A stretch of 64,000 nucleotides of DNA from Psychrobacter jeotgali (GCF_904846315.1 NZ_CAJHAF010000001.1:744001-808000); one strand, 5' to 3'; counted from the first letter of the stretch, positions 46,752 to 55,975 are shown. Made by a program: numbers and translations. The notes: generated from the sequence alone by a model not told the origin.

Positions 46752-48521
46752 ATGTCGCAACAAACTGCCAACACTCGTAAAGTTACTCCAAAACACGCTG
46801 CTTTTGATTACAACAAGTATCGTCCCTTTGCTTTTGCACCTTCATTGCCAGATCGTACTTGGCCCAGAAAAACCATTGAAAAGGCGCCAATATGGGCAAG
46901 TGTAGATCTGCGAGATGGTAACCAAGCGCTTATCGATCCGATGACCATTGAACAAAAAACCCGCTTTTTTAAGACCTTGGTTGAGGTGGGTTTTAAAGAG
47001 ATTGAAATTGGCTTTCCATCAGCCGCACAAGTTGAGTTTGATTTTGCTCGTAAATTGATTGAAGAAAATCAGGTGCCTGACGATGTTACTTTGCAGGTAT
47101 TGGTGCAAGCACGTGAACATTTGATTGCCCGAACTTTTGAGTCTCTTAAAGGGGCTAAGCGTGCCATCGTCCACGTTTATAATTCAACCAGTCGCATACA
47201 ACGTGAAAAGGTTTATGGCAAAGATAAGGCTGAGATTAAAGAGATTGCTATCAGCGGTGCCAAGCTATTAAAAGAGTACGCTGCCAAATATCCTGAGACC
47301 GAGTGGGTGTTTCAATATTCGCCTGAGAGCTTTAGTCAGACCGAAACCGAGTATGCGGTAGAAGTTACTGACGCCGTTTGTGAGGTTTGGCAACCTGCAC
47401 AAGGACAGGGCGTTATTATCAACTTGCCAGCGACAGTTGAGGCTTCAATGCCCAATATTTTCGCTGATCAAGTAGAGTATTTTTGCCGTAATTTAGCCCA
47501 GCGTGAGCATGTGACTATTAGCTTGCATACTCATAATGATCGTGGCTGCGCGGTTGCTGCGGCTGAGCTTGGGGTGCTTGCAGGCGCAGATCGTATCGAA
47601 GGCACTTTGCTGGGTAATGGTGAACGTACCGGTAATATGGATATCATGGTCATGGCGATGAATTTATTTAGCCAAGGCGTTGATCCTGAGCTTGATTTTA
47701 GTAATATGAGCGAGATTGTACAAGTGGTTAGCGAATGCAATAATTTGCCTGTCCATCCGCGTCATCCTTATGTGGGCGAATTGGTATTCACTGCCTTTAG
47801 TGGCTCACATCAAGACGCTATTAAAAAGTCGCTTGATTACAATGAGAAAAATAAGGACGAAACTGATAACGTTTGGGATGTGGCCTATTTGCCCATTGAT
47901 CCGGCACACATCGGCCGTAGCTATCAGGATGTAGTGCGTATCAATAGCCAATCTGGTAAAGGCGGCGTCGCTTATATCTTGCAGCGCAATTACGGCTTTA
48001 ACTTACCGCGTTGGATGCAGATTGACTTTAGCCGGGTGGTACAACAACAAGCTGAATCGGTCGCCCGTGAATTACAAAATGATGAAATCTTGCAAACCTT
48101 TGAAGATACCTACTTAAAGCAAGGCAATTTTGAACTGCTTGACTATAGTGTTAATAATAAAGGCGGCGAAGTTTACTTTGATGGTCAAGTACGAATGAAT
48201 GAGGAAGTGATTACTATTGCTGGAACTGGTAATGGTCCACTGTCTTCATTTATTGATGGGTTGGCTCAGCACACTGGTAAGTCTTTACATATCATTAACT
48301 ATGCTGAGCACGCTATCAATCCTCAGCATAACAGTATGGATGGTATAGATGATGATACCAACAGTGATAATAAAACTAATGCTAATGCAGCGGCTTATAT
48401 CCAATTAAATGTCGATGGAGAGGTGTATTCAGGTATTGGAACCTGTAGCAGCACCGTATCAGCGATGTTAAAAGGAGCCTTATCCGCTTTTGCACAGGCA
48501 CCAAGCACTACAGCAGCATAA
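46752..48521 (+). CDS. leuA: 2-isopropylmalate synthase (long type)
   Basis: Condenses acetyl-CoA with 2-oxoisovalerate, first step of leucine synthesis. It is the long, type II form, seen also in actinobacteria: it begins with a YRPFAFAPSLPDRTWP segment, then the catalytic SVDLRDGNQALIDPM, the metal-binding HTHNDRG, and a C-terminal allosteric domain ending in STVSAMLKGALSAF. An Asn/Asp-rich insertion (DGIDDDTNSDNKTNANAAA, about 540-558) interrupts that regulatory domain. It is monocistronic with a terminator. Confidence 0.97.
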   Translation: MSQQTANTRKVTPKHAAFDYNKYRPFAFAPSLPDRTWPRKTIEKAPIWASVDLRDGNQALIDPMTIEQKTRFFKTLVEVGFKEIEIGFPSAAQVEFDFARKLIEENQVPDDVTLQVLVQAREHLIARTFESLKGAKRAIVHVYNSTSRIQREKVYGKDKAEIKEIAISGAKLLKEYAAKYPETEWVFQYSPESFSQTETEYAVEVTDAVCEVWQPAQGQGVIINLPATVEASMPNIFADQVEYFCRNLAQREHVTISLHTHNDRGCAVAAAELGVLAGADRIEGTLLGNGERTGNMDIMVMAMNLFSQGVDPELDFSNMSEIVQVVSECNNLPVHPRHPYVGELVFTAFSGSHQDAIKKSLDYNEKNKDETDNVWDVAYLPIDPAHIGRSYQDVVRINSQSGKGGVAYILQRNYGFNLPRWMQIDFSRVVQQQAESVARELQNDEILQTFEDTYLKQGNFELLDYSVNNKGGEVYFDGQVRMNEEVITIAGTGNGPLSSFIDGLAQHTGKSLHIINYAEHAINPQHNSMDGIDDDTNSDNKTNANAAAYIQLNVDGEVYSGIGTCSSTVSAMLKGALSAFAQAPSTTAA

Positions 48522-48618
48522 GTAATTTTGGCTAAATAAATTTAGCAAAGTAGTGGTCTAACTTGCATATAGATTAGCTCTGATAAATGACTTAATTTAT
48601 ATCTGATAACTAAAAACT

Positions 48619-48671
48619 ATAATGCCATGCCTAAAAGCTCTACAGTAGCTGGAAGCATGGCGTTATTTTTT
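48619..48671 (+). terminator. Terminator of leuA
   Basis: AATGCCATGC (48621-48630) pairs with GCATGGCGTT (48655-48664), with an inner AGCT/AGCT stem, followed by ATTTTTT. Confidence 0.85.
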
Positions 48672-48810
48672 ATACTTGAATCAAAGCGTCACAAGATGAC
48701 GTGTTAAGCTAATATGTAGCTATCAATAGCATAATGTTACTTGTGTTTTACTGCTTTAAGACTTACGCTAAGGCTAACATTACCTCTCATTATTATTAAA
48801 AAGGTTAGTT

Positions 48811-49473
48811 ATGGAACCTGTTTCAATTGCTTCATTTACGTTAGCCTCTATTTTAGCCTCGCTCCCTGCTAACAATGAAAATACCCAGCCAACCAGCCAA
48901 GCGGTTATTACCACCCATATTAGCCCCGCTATTGTCGGGCAGTGGGAGATCGATTTGGACAGTGAGCTTTCAGCTGATAGCGATAAGGGCTCATCTGTGA
49001 TGGACTCTATAGCGATGAGGAGCGATAGCAATACAGAAAGTACCGAACCTAGGGTAGTTGCCGGTACAGAAGGCGGTGTTATTGAGCAAAATGAGCGCCG
49101 TATCGTTAAAGTTAAACCTAATACTAATATTAATAACGTTGCTAATAGTAAACAGAGTATTACGGCATCGGCTGCTCAGTCTGATCAATGCCGTGAGCTT
49201 TATAATTTTGGATCTGACAATCAATTATGGACGGTTAGTGATAAAGAGTGGACTTACGGACATTATTTGATCACTCATCTTGAAAAAGGCTTACCGATTA
49301 TTGCTATCAAAACGATTTATGATAATAATGAGATAGATTGTTCAGGCAACCAAGTGGATCAAAGTGGAGAGATCTTAATGGCATTTTTGAAGCATGAAGG
49401 TAATAAAATGCAGTGGTGTGCCGACCCCGAAGGTGAAGAGTGTTTTGTGAATTTTCATAGAGTTTTGCCATAG
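48811..49473 (+). CDS. Hypothetical secreted protein with a split calycin-like domain
   Basis: Not recognised as a named protein. The N-terminus (SIASFTLASILASLPA) is hydrophobic and looks like a signal sequence, but lacks the usual positive charges. IVGQWEIDLD (residues 41-50) resembles the GxW strand of lipocalin-like domains. Residues 51-126 are low complexity. The rest (CRELYNFGSDNQLW...YGHYLITHLEKGLPIIAIKTIYDNNEIDCSG) looks like the remaining strands. Four cysteines (127, 177, 203, 211) fit two disulfides and thus export. AAGG lies before the ATG. It stands alone between leuA and accC. Confidence 0.65.
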   Translation: MEPVSIASFTLASILASLPANNENTQPTSQAVITTHISPAIVGQWEIDLDSELSADSDKGSSVMDSIAMRSDSNTESTEPRVVAGTEGGVIEQNERRIVKVKPNTNINNVANSKQSITASAAQSDQCRELYNFGSDNQLWTVSDKEWTYGHYLITHLEKGLPIIAIKTIYDNNEIDCSGNQVDQSGEILMAFLKHEGNKMQWCADPEGEECFVNFHRVLP

Positions 49474-49499
49474 CTCTAATACTTAAGCTCTGATACTTA
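49472..49499. repeat. 14-base tandem duplication at a stop codon
   Basis: AGCTCTAATACTTA and AGCTCTGATACTTA (13 of 14 identical) are adjacent. The first begins inside the stop codon of the preceding gene. Confidence 0.85.
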
Positions 49500-49507
49500 G
49501 ATACTTT

Positions 49508-49531
49508 ATAAGCAAAACCATAAGCAAAACC
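49508..49531. repeat. Perfect 12-base tandem duplication
   Basis: ATAAGCAAAACC occurs twice in direct succession. The second copy runs into the left arm of the terminator at 49526. Confidence 0.85.
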
Positions 49532-49557
49532 GCTATTTTATTGAATAGCGGTTTTTT
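49526..49557. terminator. Terminator between the orphan secreted protein and accC
   Basis: AAAACCGCTATT (49526-49537) pairs with AATAGCGGTTTT (49544-49555), followed by T. The A-run on the left also allows use by the convergent acc operon. Confidence 0.92.
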
Positions 49558-49593
49558 ATTTTATAGTGATAACTAAATTAAAGGAGGCGCCAG

Positions 49594-50955
49594 TTAAGTC
49601 GCTGTTTTAGTCTTTTGCGATTTGAGTAGTTCTTCTTCGAGATAATGAATGTTTTGAGCTTCCTTAACAAAACTCTCATCTGCTAAAATCACATCACGAT
49701 GCAGAGGTATATTGGTTTTGATACCTTCAATAACCAGCTCGTCAAGGGCATGCAAAGTCTTTGAAATGGCTTGTTGACGAGTCTGACCATGACAAATGAG
49801 CTTGCCAATTAATGAATCATAATAGCTGGGTATCTCATATCCAGGATATAGGTGGGAATCAAAGCGTACTCCAGCGCCACTAGGAGCGAAGAGTTGAGAT
49901 ACCGTACCCGGTGATGGAACAAAAGTTGTTGGATCCTCAGCATTGATACGACATTCAATAGCATGGCCTTGAATCTCGATATCGCTTTGACGATAGGATA
50001 GGCCGTAACCGGCGGCAATTTTTAATTGTTCAACCACCACGTCAATACCAGTAATCATCTCAGTGACCGGATGCTCGACCTGTATGCGAGTATTCATCTC
50101 AATGAAGAAGAACTCATTATTCTCAAATAAGAATTCAAAAGTACCAGCACCGCGATATTGTACCAATTCACACGCTTTAACACATGCCTTCAAAATAGGC
50201 TCGCGTACATCGTCAGGGATATCAGGGGCAGGAGCTTCTTCTAGTACTTTTTGGTGACGACGCTGTAGCGAGCAGTCCCGATCAAAAAGGTGGATAGCAT
50301 TACCATTACCATCACCTAATACTTGAATCTCAACGTGGCGTGGGTTCTGTAAGTAACGCTCCATATAAACGGTGTCATCACCAAACCAAAGCTCAGCTTC
50401 TTGTTTGGCTGACTGCACTTGACCAATGAGTTCGTCAAAGCGCTCGACGACACGCATACCACGACCACCGCCACCCGATGCCGCTTTAATCAATAGTGGA
50501 AAACCAATATTACGTGCTTGCTCTTCAGCATTGTGTAGCGTTACCGCTCCTACTGAGCCGGGTACTGTCGGTACGCCTGCTTTTTTCATAGCATTGATAG
50601 CTGAGACTTTATTGCCCATCAGGCGAATATGATCCGCATTGGGACCAACGAAAGTCAATCCTGCTTCTTCAACACGCTCAGCAAATTCAGCGTTTTCAGC
50701 TAAAAAGCCATAACCGGGATGAATGGCATCAGCACCGCAAATCTCCGCAGCGGTCAAGATAGTATTGATATCTAGGTAGCTCTGGTTAGCGTTTGGCTGA
50801 CCAATACAAATAGCCTCGTCAACAAAGCGCAGATGCATCAAATTGGCATCGGCAGTAGAATAAACACCAACCGTTTCAATACCAAGCGCTTTGCAAGCGC
50901 GTACGATACGTAGGGCAATCTCACCTCGATTGGCAATGAGCAGTTTTTTGATCAT
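49594..50955 (-). CDS. accC: Biotin carboxylase subunit of acetyl-CoA carboxylase
   Basis: Carboxylates the biotin on AccB using ATP and bicarbonate, first step of fatty acid synthesis. ATP-grasp enzyme: [17 protein letters not shown] opening, [14 protein letters not shown] glycine loop, [14 protein letters not shown] catalytic segment. I start at ATG 50953-50955 (453 residues, E. coli 449), with AAGGA upstream; a frame extension of 34 residues toward 51057 has no family support. It lies 137 bases downstream of accB. Confidence 0.98.
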   Translation of the reverse strand: MIKKLLIANRGEIALRIVRACKALGIETVGVYSTADANLMHLRFVDEAICIGQPNANQSYLDINTILTAAEICGADAIHPGYGFLAENAEFAERVEEAGLTFVGPNADHIRLMGNKVSAINAMKKAGVPTVPGSVGAVTLHNAEEQARNIGFPLLIKAASGGGGRGMRVVERFDELIGQVQSAKQEAELWFGDDTVYMERYLQNPRHVEIQVLGDGNGNAIHLFDRDCSLQRRHQKVLEEAPAPDIPDDVREPILKACVKACELVQYRGAGTFEFLFENNEFFFIEMNTRIQVEHPVTEMITGIDVVVEQLKIAAGYGLSYRQSDIEIQGHAIECRINAEDPTTFVPSPGTVSQLFAPSGAGVRFDSHLYPGYEIPSYYDSLIGKLICHGQTRQQAISKTLHALDELVIEGIKTNIPLHRDVILADESFVKEAQNIHYLEEELLKSQKTKTAT

Positions 50956-51092
50956 GGGGTCGTCCTTGTTAGAGTAGTACAGATCATCTCTATCATCATA
51001 ATGGACTGTCATATTATTAAAGTAGACAGCCCAAGGAATGAGAGCGATCAATAGCAACTAAATAGTAACTAAGTAAAGTATGGCAAAATCCG

Positions 51093-51521
51093 TTAGGCTT
51101 TGTAGCGTATAACCGGTTGACCAAACTGTACGACCTCAGAGTTGTCGACTAATATCTCATCAATAACCCCACTTTGAGTAGCTTCAAGTGGGTTCATAAT
51201 TTTCATTGCTTCAATAATGCCGAGCGTATCACCTGCTTGTACTTTTTGTCCTACTTTAACAAATGGAGGATCATTAGGACTTGGTGCAGAATAAAAAACA
51301 CCAACCATTGGTGATGTTTCGACACTACCTGCTTTTATATTGGTTTTAGCTTCTGCTGCTACAGGAGCGTTACCAGCCGCAGGAGCGGTCATCATAGTAG
51401 GAGCAGGAGCATCATAATGGCGAGTTAAGCTAACGTGGTCGTTTTTTGAAGTAACTTCCAAATTGACCAAATCTTTTTCTTCCATGAGGGCGATTAGCGT
51501 GCGTATCTTTTCAATATCCAT
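51093..51521 (-). CDS. accB: Biotin carboxyl carrier protein
   Basis: Carries carboxybiotin between the two half-reactions of acetyl-CoA carboxylase. Biotin is attached to Lys107 in EAMKIMNPLEA. The N-terminal helix MDIEKIRTLIALMEEKDLVN and an Ala/Pro/Met-rich linker (about 38-62) are standard. Length 142 (E. coli 156). It is the first gene of the leftward accBC pair. Confidence 0.97.
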   Translation of the reverse strand: MDIEKIRTLIALMEEKDLVNLEVTSKNDHVSLTRHYDAPAPTMMTAPAAGNAPVAAEAKTNIKAGSVETSPMVGVFYSAPSPNDPPFVKVGQKVQAGDTLGIIEAMKIMNPLEATQSGVIDEILVDNSEVVQFGQPVIRYKA

Positions 51522-51811
51522 AATTTCATTGTGGCCTTTTTCTAGAATTTAAGAAATAAATAGTGTAACAAAATATTGTATTAGTGATTACTAATGATAC
51601 CTATATTCAACGGAATGAGCAATCAATGTACAGTTGTTAACTGATTTTTTTTACATATTCTTATCATATAATAGCCTATCCGTAAGAAAGGGCGGATTTT
51701 ATCTATCAACCGTTAAAATAAATTAAATTTCTAAAAGCAAAAGTGATGTAACTTTGCCTATCAGATCGCAGCAATCTTACCTAAAAACTATTATATCTAA
51801 GTCATATTTGA
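51522..51811. other. Intergenic region upstream of accB
   Basis: 290 AT-rich bases between accB and the MATE gene, both leftward. It should contain the acc promoter and the end of the MATE transcript. I see no open frame, structured RNA or convincing terminator. Confidence 0.4.
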
Positions 51812-53212
51812 TTAAGCCCATTTTGCAGTCAAACGTTTTTGCTGATAACGGAGTCTTAATGTGAGCAAAATTGAAGATAAGAATAAGCCTGTAATAAGCG
51901 CCATCCAAAATCCTTGGGCGCCTATATCAGTGAAACGTACTAAATAAATACCGAGCGGTAAAGCGACCAGCCAATAACAAAATAGCGTTACCCACATCGG
52001 TACAGTAGTGTCTTGCATACCGCGTAGGATACCGGCAATATTGACCTGCCAACCATCAAATAGCTGATAAGCCAAGGCAAAAATCAGTAAATGCATAGCT
52101 TGAGCTCTTACCTCAGGATTGTCAGTAAAAGCGGCTGCCAACTGCGGTCTAAATAGCCAAATACCAAGCATACTGGTCAGCGCAATCAGTACTGTCCAAA
52201 TGAGCCCAGTGGTTTGTACGTGCCGTAGAGCCAGTAAGTTCTTTTCTCCAAATCGATTAGATATCATAATAGTCAGCGCCATTGCGACGGATATGGGTAT
52301 CATAAACAGCTGTGAAGTGACAGATAAAGCGACTTGGTGGGAGGCGGTTGCCAAAGCACCCAAAGGACTGATAACCAGTGCGCCTAAACTAAATAGACTG
52401 GCCTCAAAAAATATTGAGATACCAATGGGAATGCCAAGTTTTAAAAGCTTGGTGATTTGCGCACGGTTGGGTCTGGTGAAGCTATAAAAGAAGCGGGTGC
52501 TGGCAAACTGTTGACGCTTACTAAAGGTGGTATAAGTGCCTAATAGCAAGACGTTAATCCAAAGTACTATTGCCGTTGCCACACCGCAGCCCGCACCGCC
52601 GAGCTCTGGCATACCAAATAGCCCATGGATGAAAATATAGTTCAAAGGAATGTCTGCTAGCAGGCCTATAATACTGATGACGGTTACAGGCTCTGGTCGT
52701 CCAAGGGCTTCGCAATAGCTACGTAGTACCGCATAGACAGCAATGGCGGGAAAGCCAAACGCTACCGCTCGTAAGTACATAGTCGCTATAGGCTGAATAT
52801 CTGCAGGAACGCCCATAAGACCCAACACATTGGGCATTAAGCTTACTATAATAAAGCCCAAGATACCTATAACACCTGCCGTCCATATCGACTGCTGGGT
52901 AATATGCGGTACTTGATCGTATTTATTTTGGCCGACCGCTTCACCAATTAACGGGGTGGTAGCAATCAAGATACCCGTTGCCAATAAAAATAAGGGCAAC
53001 CAAATACCTGAGCCAACAGCTACTGCTGCTAAATCGAGTGCTGAAACTTGACCTGCCATAATGGCGTCAACCACACCGAGAGCGGCTTGGCAAAACTGAG
53101 TAATTAAAATAGGTAGCGCTAGCACGCCTAGACGTAAGCTATAGCTTTTAAAATCTGCAAAGGATATTGGCAAAACCATGGTTAGCAACTTGTCATTATT
53201 TACGGTGTTCAC
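51812..53212 (-). CDS. MATE-family multidrug efflux protein (NorM-like)
   Basis: A twelve-helix MATE transporter, 466 residues. LALPILITQFCQAALGVVDAIMAGQVSALDLAAVAVGSGIW-type residues in helices 1-2, EALGRPEPVTVISIIGLLADIPLNYIFI, and GILRGMQDTTVPMW in the second half are typical of NorM-type proteins. These export cationic drugs in exchange for Na+ or H+. Translation may instead begin at Met12, close to the first helix; neither start has a good ribosome site. Confidence 0.93.
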   Translation of the reverse strand: MNTVNNDKLLTMVLPISFADFKSYSLRLGVLALPILITQFCQAALGVVDAIMAGQVSALDLAAVAVGSGIWLPLFLLATGILIATTPLIGEAVGQNKYDQVPHITQQSIWTAGVIGILGFIIVSLMPNVLGLMGVPADIQPIATMYLRAVAFGFPAIAVYAVLRSYCEALGRPEPVTVISIIGLLADIPLNYIFIHGLFGMPELGGAGCGVATAIVLWINVLLLGTYTTFSKRQQFASTRFFYSFTRPNRAQITKLLKLGIPIGISIFFEASLFSLGALVISPLGALATASHQVALSVTSQLFMIPISVAMALTIMISNRFGEKNLLALRHVQTTGLIWTVLIALTSMLGIWLFRPQLAAAFTDNPEVRAQAMHLLIFALAYQLFDGWQVNIAGILRGMQDTTVPMWVTLFCYWLVALPLGIYLVRFTDIGAQGFWMALITGLFLSSILLTLRLRYQQKRLTAKWA

Positions 53213-53530
53213 GATTGATATTAGATAAAACCATCAATCAGTAGTGGCAGAGCACTAATAAAACACAAAAGAGATGTTAAAATGTTAGGATAAAATCATG
53301 CAGGCAATCATACTCCGATAACGCTTATAAGCATAGACCCTTAAGTATGGAACCATGAGCTGATCAACAGCGTAGTATGATTAAAACAGCCATCCTAAAA
53401 TAAAAATAACCCGTCAATTCAGAGTATAAATTGACAGGTCAAAAGAAGATAGAATAGTAATAAAGCGTGATAATATTGTCAACGCTTTAGCAGTAGGTTG
53501 TTTAGTTAGCTAATAGCTAGGGTTATTAAA
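53213..53530. other. Gap between the EVE gene and the MATE gene
   Basis: 318 bases. A hairpin at 53411-53437 (GTCAATT / AATTGAC plus flanking G-C pairs) is followed on the reverse strand by T-rich DNA and may terminate the EVE transcript. No gene is supported. Confidence 0.45.
53395..53437 (-). terminator. Possible leftward terminator of the EVE gene
   Basis: CCTGTCAATT and AATTGACGGG form a stem of about nine pairs, followed on the reverse strand by TTATTTTTATTTT. The T-tract is interrupted. Confidence 0.5.
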
Positions 53531-54025
53531 TTAAGAGTTTGTATAGCTATCTGGTAGTAATTCCAGATTTTTAGCCATATCAATAATAGCTTGCCAGTGT
53601 TTGGGTTCAAGCGGAATAACGGTTAATTGCTGACAGCCTTTTCTAAGTAATAATGAATCTTCAAGAGCCGGTATAAACTTGAGAGCTGATAAAGGTACGG
53701 TCTCTATAAATGCGCATTCAAAAGTGACATCAACCATATACCAGCGCGGCTCATCCTCAGTAGCTATTGGATCATAATGACGATGTTCAGGATGGAACTG
53801 GGTGGGGTCGGGGTAGCCGGCTTTAGTGATAGTCATTATGCCAGCCGCTCCGGATGGATTAGCGCTCGAATGATAAAAAATTACCTTATCACCAACTTGC
53901 ATGTCATCACGCATAAAGTTACGGGCACGATAATTACGTACTCCATCCCAACACTCGGTTCCTAAACGCTGCAAATCATTAATACCAAAGAATTTTGGAT
54001 TGGACTTCATTAACCAATAAGCCAT
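53531..54025 (-). CDS. EVE-domain protein
   Basis: The whole protein (164 residues) is an EVE domain, a PUA/YTH-related fold that recognises modified bases. WLMKSNPKFFGINDLQ, CWDGVRNYRARNFMRDDMQVGD and VIFYHSS are characteristic, as is YPDPTQFHPEHRHYDP. Stand-alone EVE proteins of this size (thymocyte nuclear protein 1-like) are common and uncharacterised in proteobacteria. AGAGG is a good ribosome site. It is not near any restriction genes. Confidence 0.92.
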   Translation of the reverse strand: MAYWLMKSNPKFFGINDLQRLGTECWDGVRNYRARNFMRDDMQVGDKVIFYHSSANPSGAAGIMTITKAGYPDPTQFHPEHRHYDPIATEDEPRWYMVDVTFECAFIETVPLSALKFIPALEDSLLLRKGCQQLTVIPLEPKHWQAIIDMAKNLELLPDSYTNS

Positions 54026-54259
54026 GTTTGCCTCTTTTTTAATGTTTTACCTATTTTGCCTACCAGCTCATGATTTGGCTATGAGTGTTCGTTGATACTT
54101 TTGTTAGTTAAAAAATATATCCCAGTCTCGCTGTATCGTTTTTATATTGAACTCACTATATCGAGTCTTAACAGACGACCAAGCTTTCATTTTGATAATG
54201 AAGCCGTTATTCTAGCTTGGTTTTTGTAAGTACCGCCATTTTTATAAGTAAAACTATTT

Positions 54260-55504
54260 ATGTCTAAATCTGCTTGTTCCAATCCTGCTATTATAGCGGT
54301 GACTAGCATTCCGCTAGCGCTGTATATTCATATTCCGTGGTGCGTAAAAAAGTGTCCTTATTGCGATTTTAATTCGCATGAGTTATCCGTAGACAGTCCA
54401 TTATCGATGTATGAGCACTACGTCGATGCTTTGTTGGCTGACGCACATCTGCAGCAACCCCTAACTCAAGGTCGACAGATTCGTTCGATATTTATCGGCG
54501 GCGGTACACCATCATTACTGCCTATTGCCCAGTATCAGCGTTTATTTGCCGGCTTGCGGCAATGTTTTGATTTTGCTGCGGACATTGAAATTACTATGGA
54601 AGCCAATCCGGGTACGCTTGAGCATGCGCCTTTCGCTGAATACTTGCAGGTAGGTATCAATCGCTTATCCATAGGGGTGCAAACTTTTGCTGCGGATAAG
54701 CTTACCACTCTTGGGCGTATTCATAATCCTGAGCAAGCATTTTCTGCCATTCAGGCGGCGCGTAAGGCAGGATTTGAGCGCGTCAATGTTGATCTGATGC
54801 ATGGCTTACCTCAGCAAAGCCTCAATGAAGCGTTATATGATATTCAAAGGGCCCATGATGCTGGGGCGACCCATATTTCTTGGTACCAATTAACGATTGA
54901 GCCTAATACGGTGTTTTACCGTAATCAGCCAGTGTTGCCTGATGAGGATAATTTAGCCGATATCGAAGAGGCGGGGCAGACTTTATTACAAGGGTTAGGC
55001 TATGATAATTATGAAGTGTCAGCTTGGGCGGGCGCAGAGGATAGCCCTTGTCGTCACAATGTAAATTACTGGCAATTCGGTGATTACTTGGCAATTGGCG
55101 CTGGTGCTCATGGCAAAGTCAGTATTGACCACGCTAAGCTTAGCGAAGAAAACTTACCATTTTTAAAAAATGATCAGTTATCAAAGGATAACGGGATTTA
55201 CCGCTTTAGTAAATCACGGCTGCCAAAAGACTATATGACTTATGAAGGTGCCCCGAAAATGGTAGGCTGGCAAGTGATTGCCGCTGATGAGTTAGTCAGC
55301 GAATTTATGCTTAATGCGTTACGCTTACATGATGGGGTAGCGTGGTCGATGTTTGAGGCGCGCACTGGTCTTAATTTTGCAACTATCGCTGAACAAGTGA
55401 ATAATCTGATCGATAAAGGCTTATTAGAAGATAGCCAAAATAAGCTACAACCGACTGCCCTAGGAAAGCGATATCTTAATCAAATATTACGAGAGTTTTT
55501 ATAA
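54260..55504 (+). CDS. hemW: Radical SAM heme chaperone HemW
   Basis: HemN-like radical SAM protein. The cluster cysteines are Cys28, Cys32 and Cys35 (PWCVKKCPYCDF), followed by IFIGGGTPSLLP and EITMEANPGTLE; the C-terminal HemN domain is present. HemW proteins bind and deliver heme, unlike the HemN oxidase. The length of 414 is a little above E. coli (378), with a 17-residue head and an insertion near residues 295-325. rdgB, a frequent neighbour, is absent. Confidence 0.93.
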   Translation: MSKSACSNPAIIAVTSIPLALYIHIPWCVKKCPYCDFNSHELSVDSPLSMYEHYVDALLADAHLQQPLTQGRQIRSIFIGGGTPSLLPIAQYQRLFAGLRQCFDFAADIEITMEANPGTLEHAPFAEYLQVGINRLSIGVQTFAADKLTTLGRIHNPEQAFSAIQAARKAGFERVNVDLMHGLPQQSLNEALYDIQRAHDAGATHISWYQLTIEPNTVFYRNQPVLPDEDNLADIEEAGQTLLQGLGYDNYEVSAWAGAEDSPCRHNVNYWQFGDYLAIGAGAHGKVSIDHAKLSEENLPFLKNDQLSKDNGIYRFSKSRLPKDYMTYEGAPKMVGWQVIAADELVSEFMLNALRLHDGVAWSMFEARTGLNFATIAEQVNNLIDKGLLEDSQNKLQPTALGKRYLNQILREFL

Positions 55505-55565
55505 CGAGAGATCGTGATATTTTGCTGGCAAGTGGATTGATTATCAAGGTTAAGAGTAGCTAATA

Positions 55566-55597
55566 AAAAAGGCTTACCAAATGGTAAGCCTTTTTAA
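55566..55597. terminator. Bidirectional terminator after hemW
   Basis: AAAAAGGCTTACC pairs with GGTAAGCCTTTTT around a short loop. A and T runs allow use by hemW and by the convergent lipoprotein gene. Confidence 0.92.
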
Positions 55598-55619
55598 TAC
55601 TAATCTAAGGTAAGAAAAC

Positions 55620-55760
55620 TTAGATTTTCTCTTGTACGTTTTGCGCGCCGCCAGTAACAGCATCACCAGCGCTGGATACGTCTTGGCCTAAACCTCTAAA
55701 CGTGTTGCAACCGGTTAATACAAACATAGCAGTAAGAGATGCGATAATTACTTTTTTCAT
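55620..55760 (-). CDS. Entericidin-like small lipoprotein, copy 1
   Basis: A 46-residue lipoprotein too short for most gene finders' cut-off. MKKVIIASLTAMFVLTGC is a lipoprotein signal (Cys18), leaving a 29-residue mature peptide with CNTFRGLGQDVSSAGDAV, the pattern of the entericidin A/B family (CNT.RG.G.D...G..I). E. coli EcnA/EcnB form an antidote/toxin pair in membrane stability. GAGGAG precedes the ATG. The next gene upstream is a close paralog; 34 of 46 residues are identical and the signal peptides are fully identical. Confidence 0.88.
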   Translation of the reverse strand: MKKVIIASLTAMFVLTGCNTFRGLGQDVSSAGDAVTGGAQNVQEKI

Positions 55761-55787
55761 AGTAAACTCCTCATAAAATTAATTGAT

Positions 55788-55843
55788 GAAACTTAGACTT
55801 GAAAACTTAGATTTGAAAACTTAAACGTTAAAGCTTAGATTTT
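55788..55843. repeat. Degenerate 13-15 base tandem repeat between the two lipoprotein genes
   Basis: Four units in a row (55788-55800, 55801-55814, 55815-55829, 55830-55843) resemble GAAAACTTAGATTT. The same word ends copy 1 of the gene (55614-55628), and the last unit overlaps the stop of copy 2, so the array seems to derive from the gene's 3' end. Confidence 0.75.
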
Positions 55844-55975
55844 TCTTTGAACGCTTTCAGCGCCATCAGAAATACCTTCGCCAGCTCTGTTTACGTCTTG
55901 ACCAAAACCTTTAAAGGTGTTGCAACCTGTTAATACGAACATAGCGGTTAAAGATGCGATAATTACTTTTTTCAT
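55835..55975 (-). CDS. Entericidin-like small lipoprotein, copy 2
   Basis: Same length (46) and identical signal and lipobox as copy 1, with mature part CNTFKGFGQDVNRAGEGISDG, which is closer to the entericidin consensus (CNT.KGFGQD...AGE.I). GGAGGA is a near-perfect ribosome site. It lies 74 bases upstream of copy 1 on the same strand, so the pair is probably cotranscribed. Substitutions are concentrated in residues 22-43, suggesting that the mature peptides diverged while the export signal was kept. Confidence 0.9.
   Translation of the reverse strand: MKKVIIASLTAMFVLTGCNTFKGFGQDVNRAGEGISDGAESVQRKI

Noticed and set aside
50956..51057. 34-residue N-terminal extension of accC
   Set aside because: The family start [12 protein letters not shown] has its own AAGGA site; the extension has no homology.
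52119..52487. Rightward 122-codon frame opposite the MATE gene
   Set aside because: Antisense shadow without ribosome site or recognisable motif.
53531..54025. EVE-domain gene as part of a modified-base restriction or defence island
   Set aside because: No nuclease, methyltransferase or helicase partner nearby; this is the common stand-alone EVE type.
55788..55843. CRISPR-like repeat array
   Set aside because: Units are 13-15 bases, contiguous, degenerate and without spacers.
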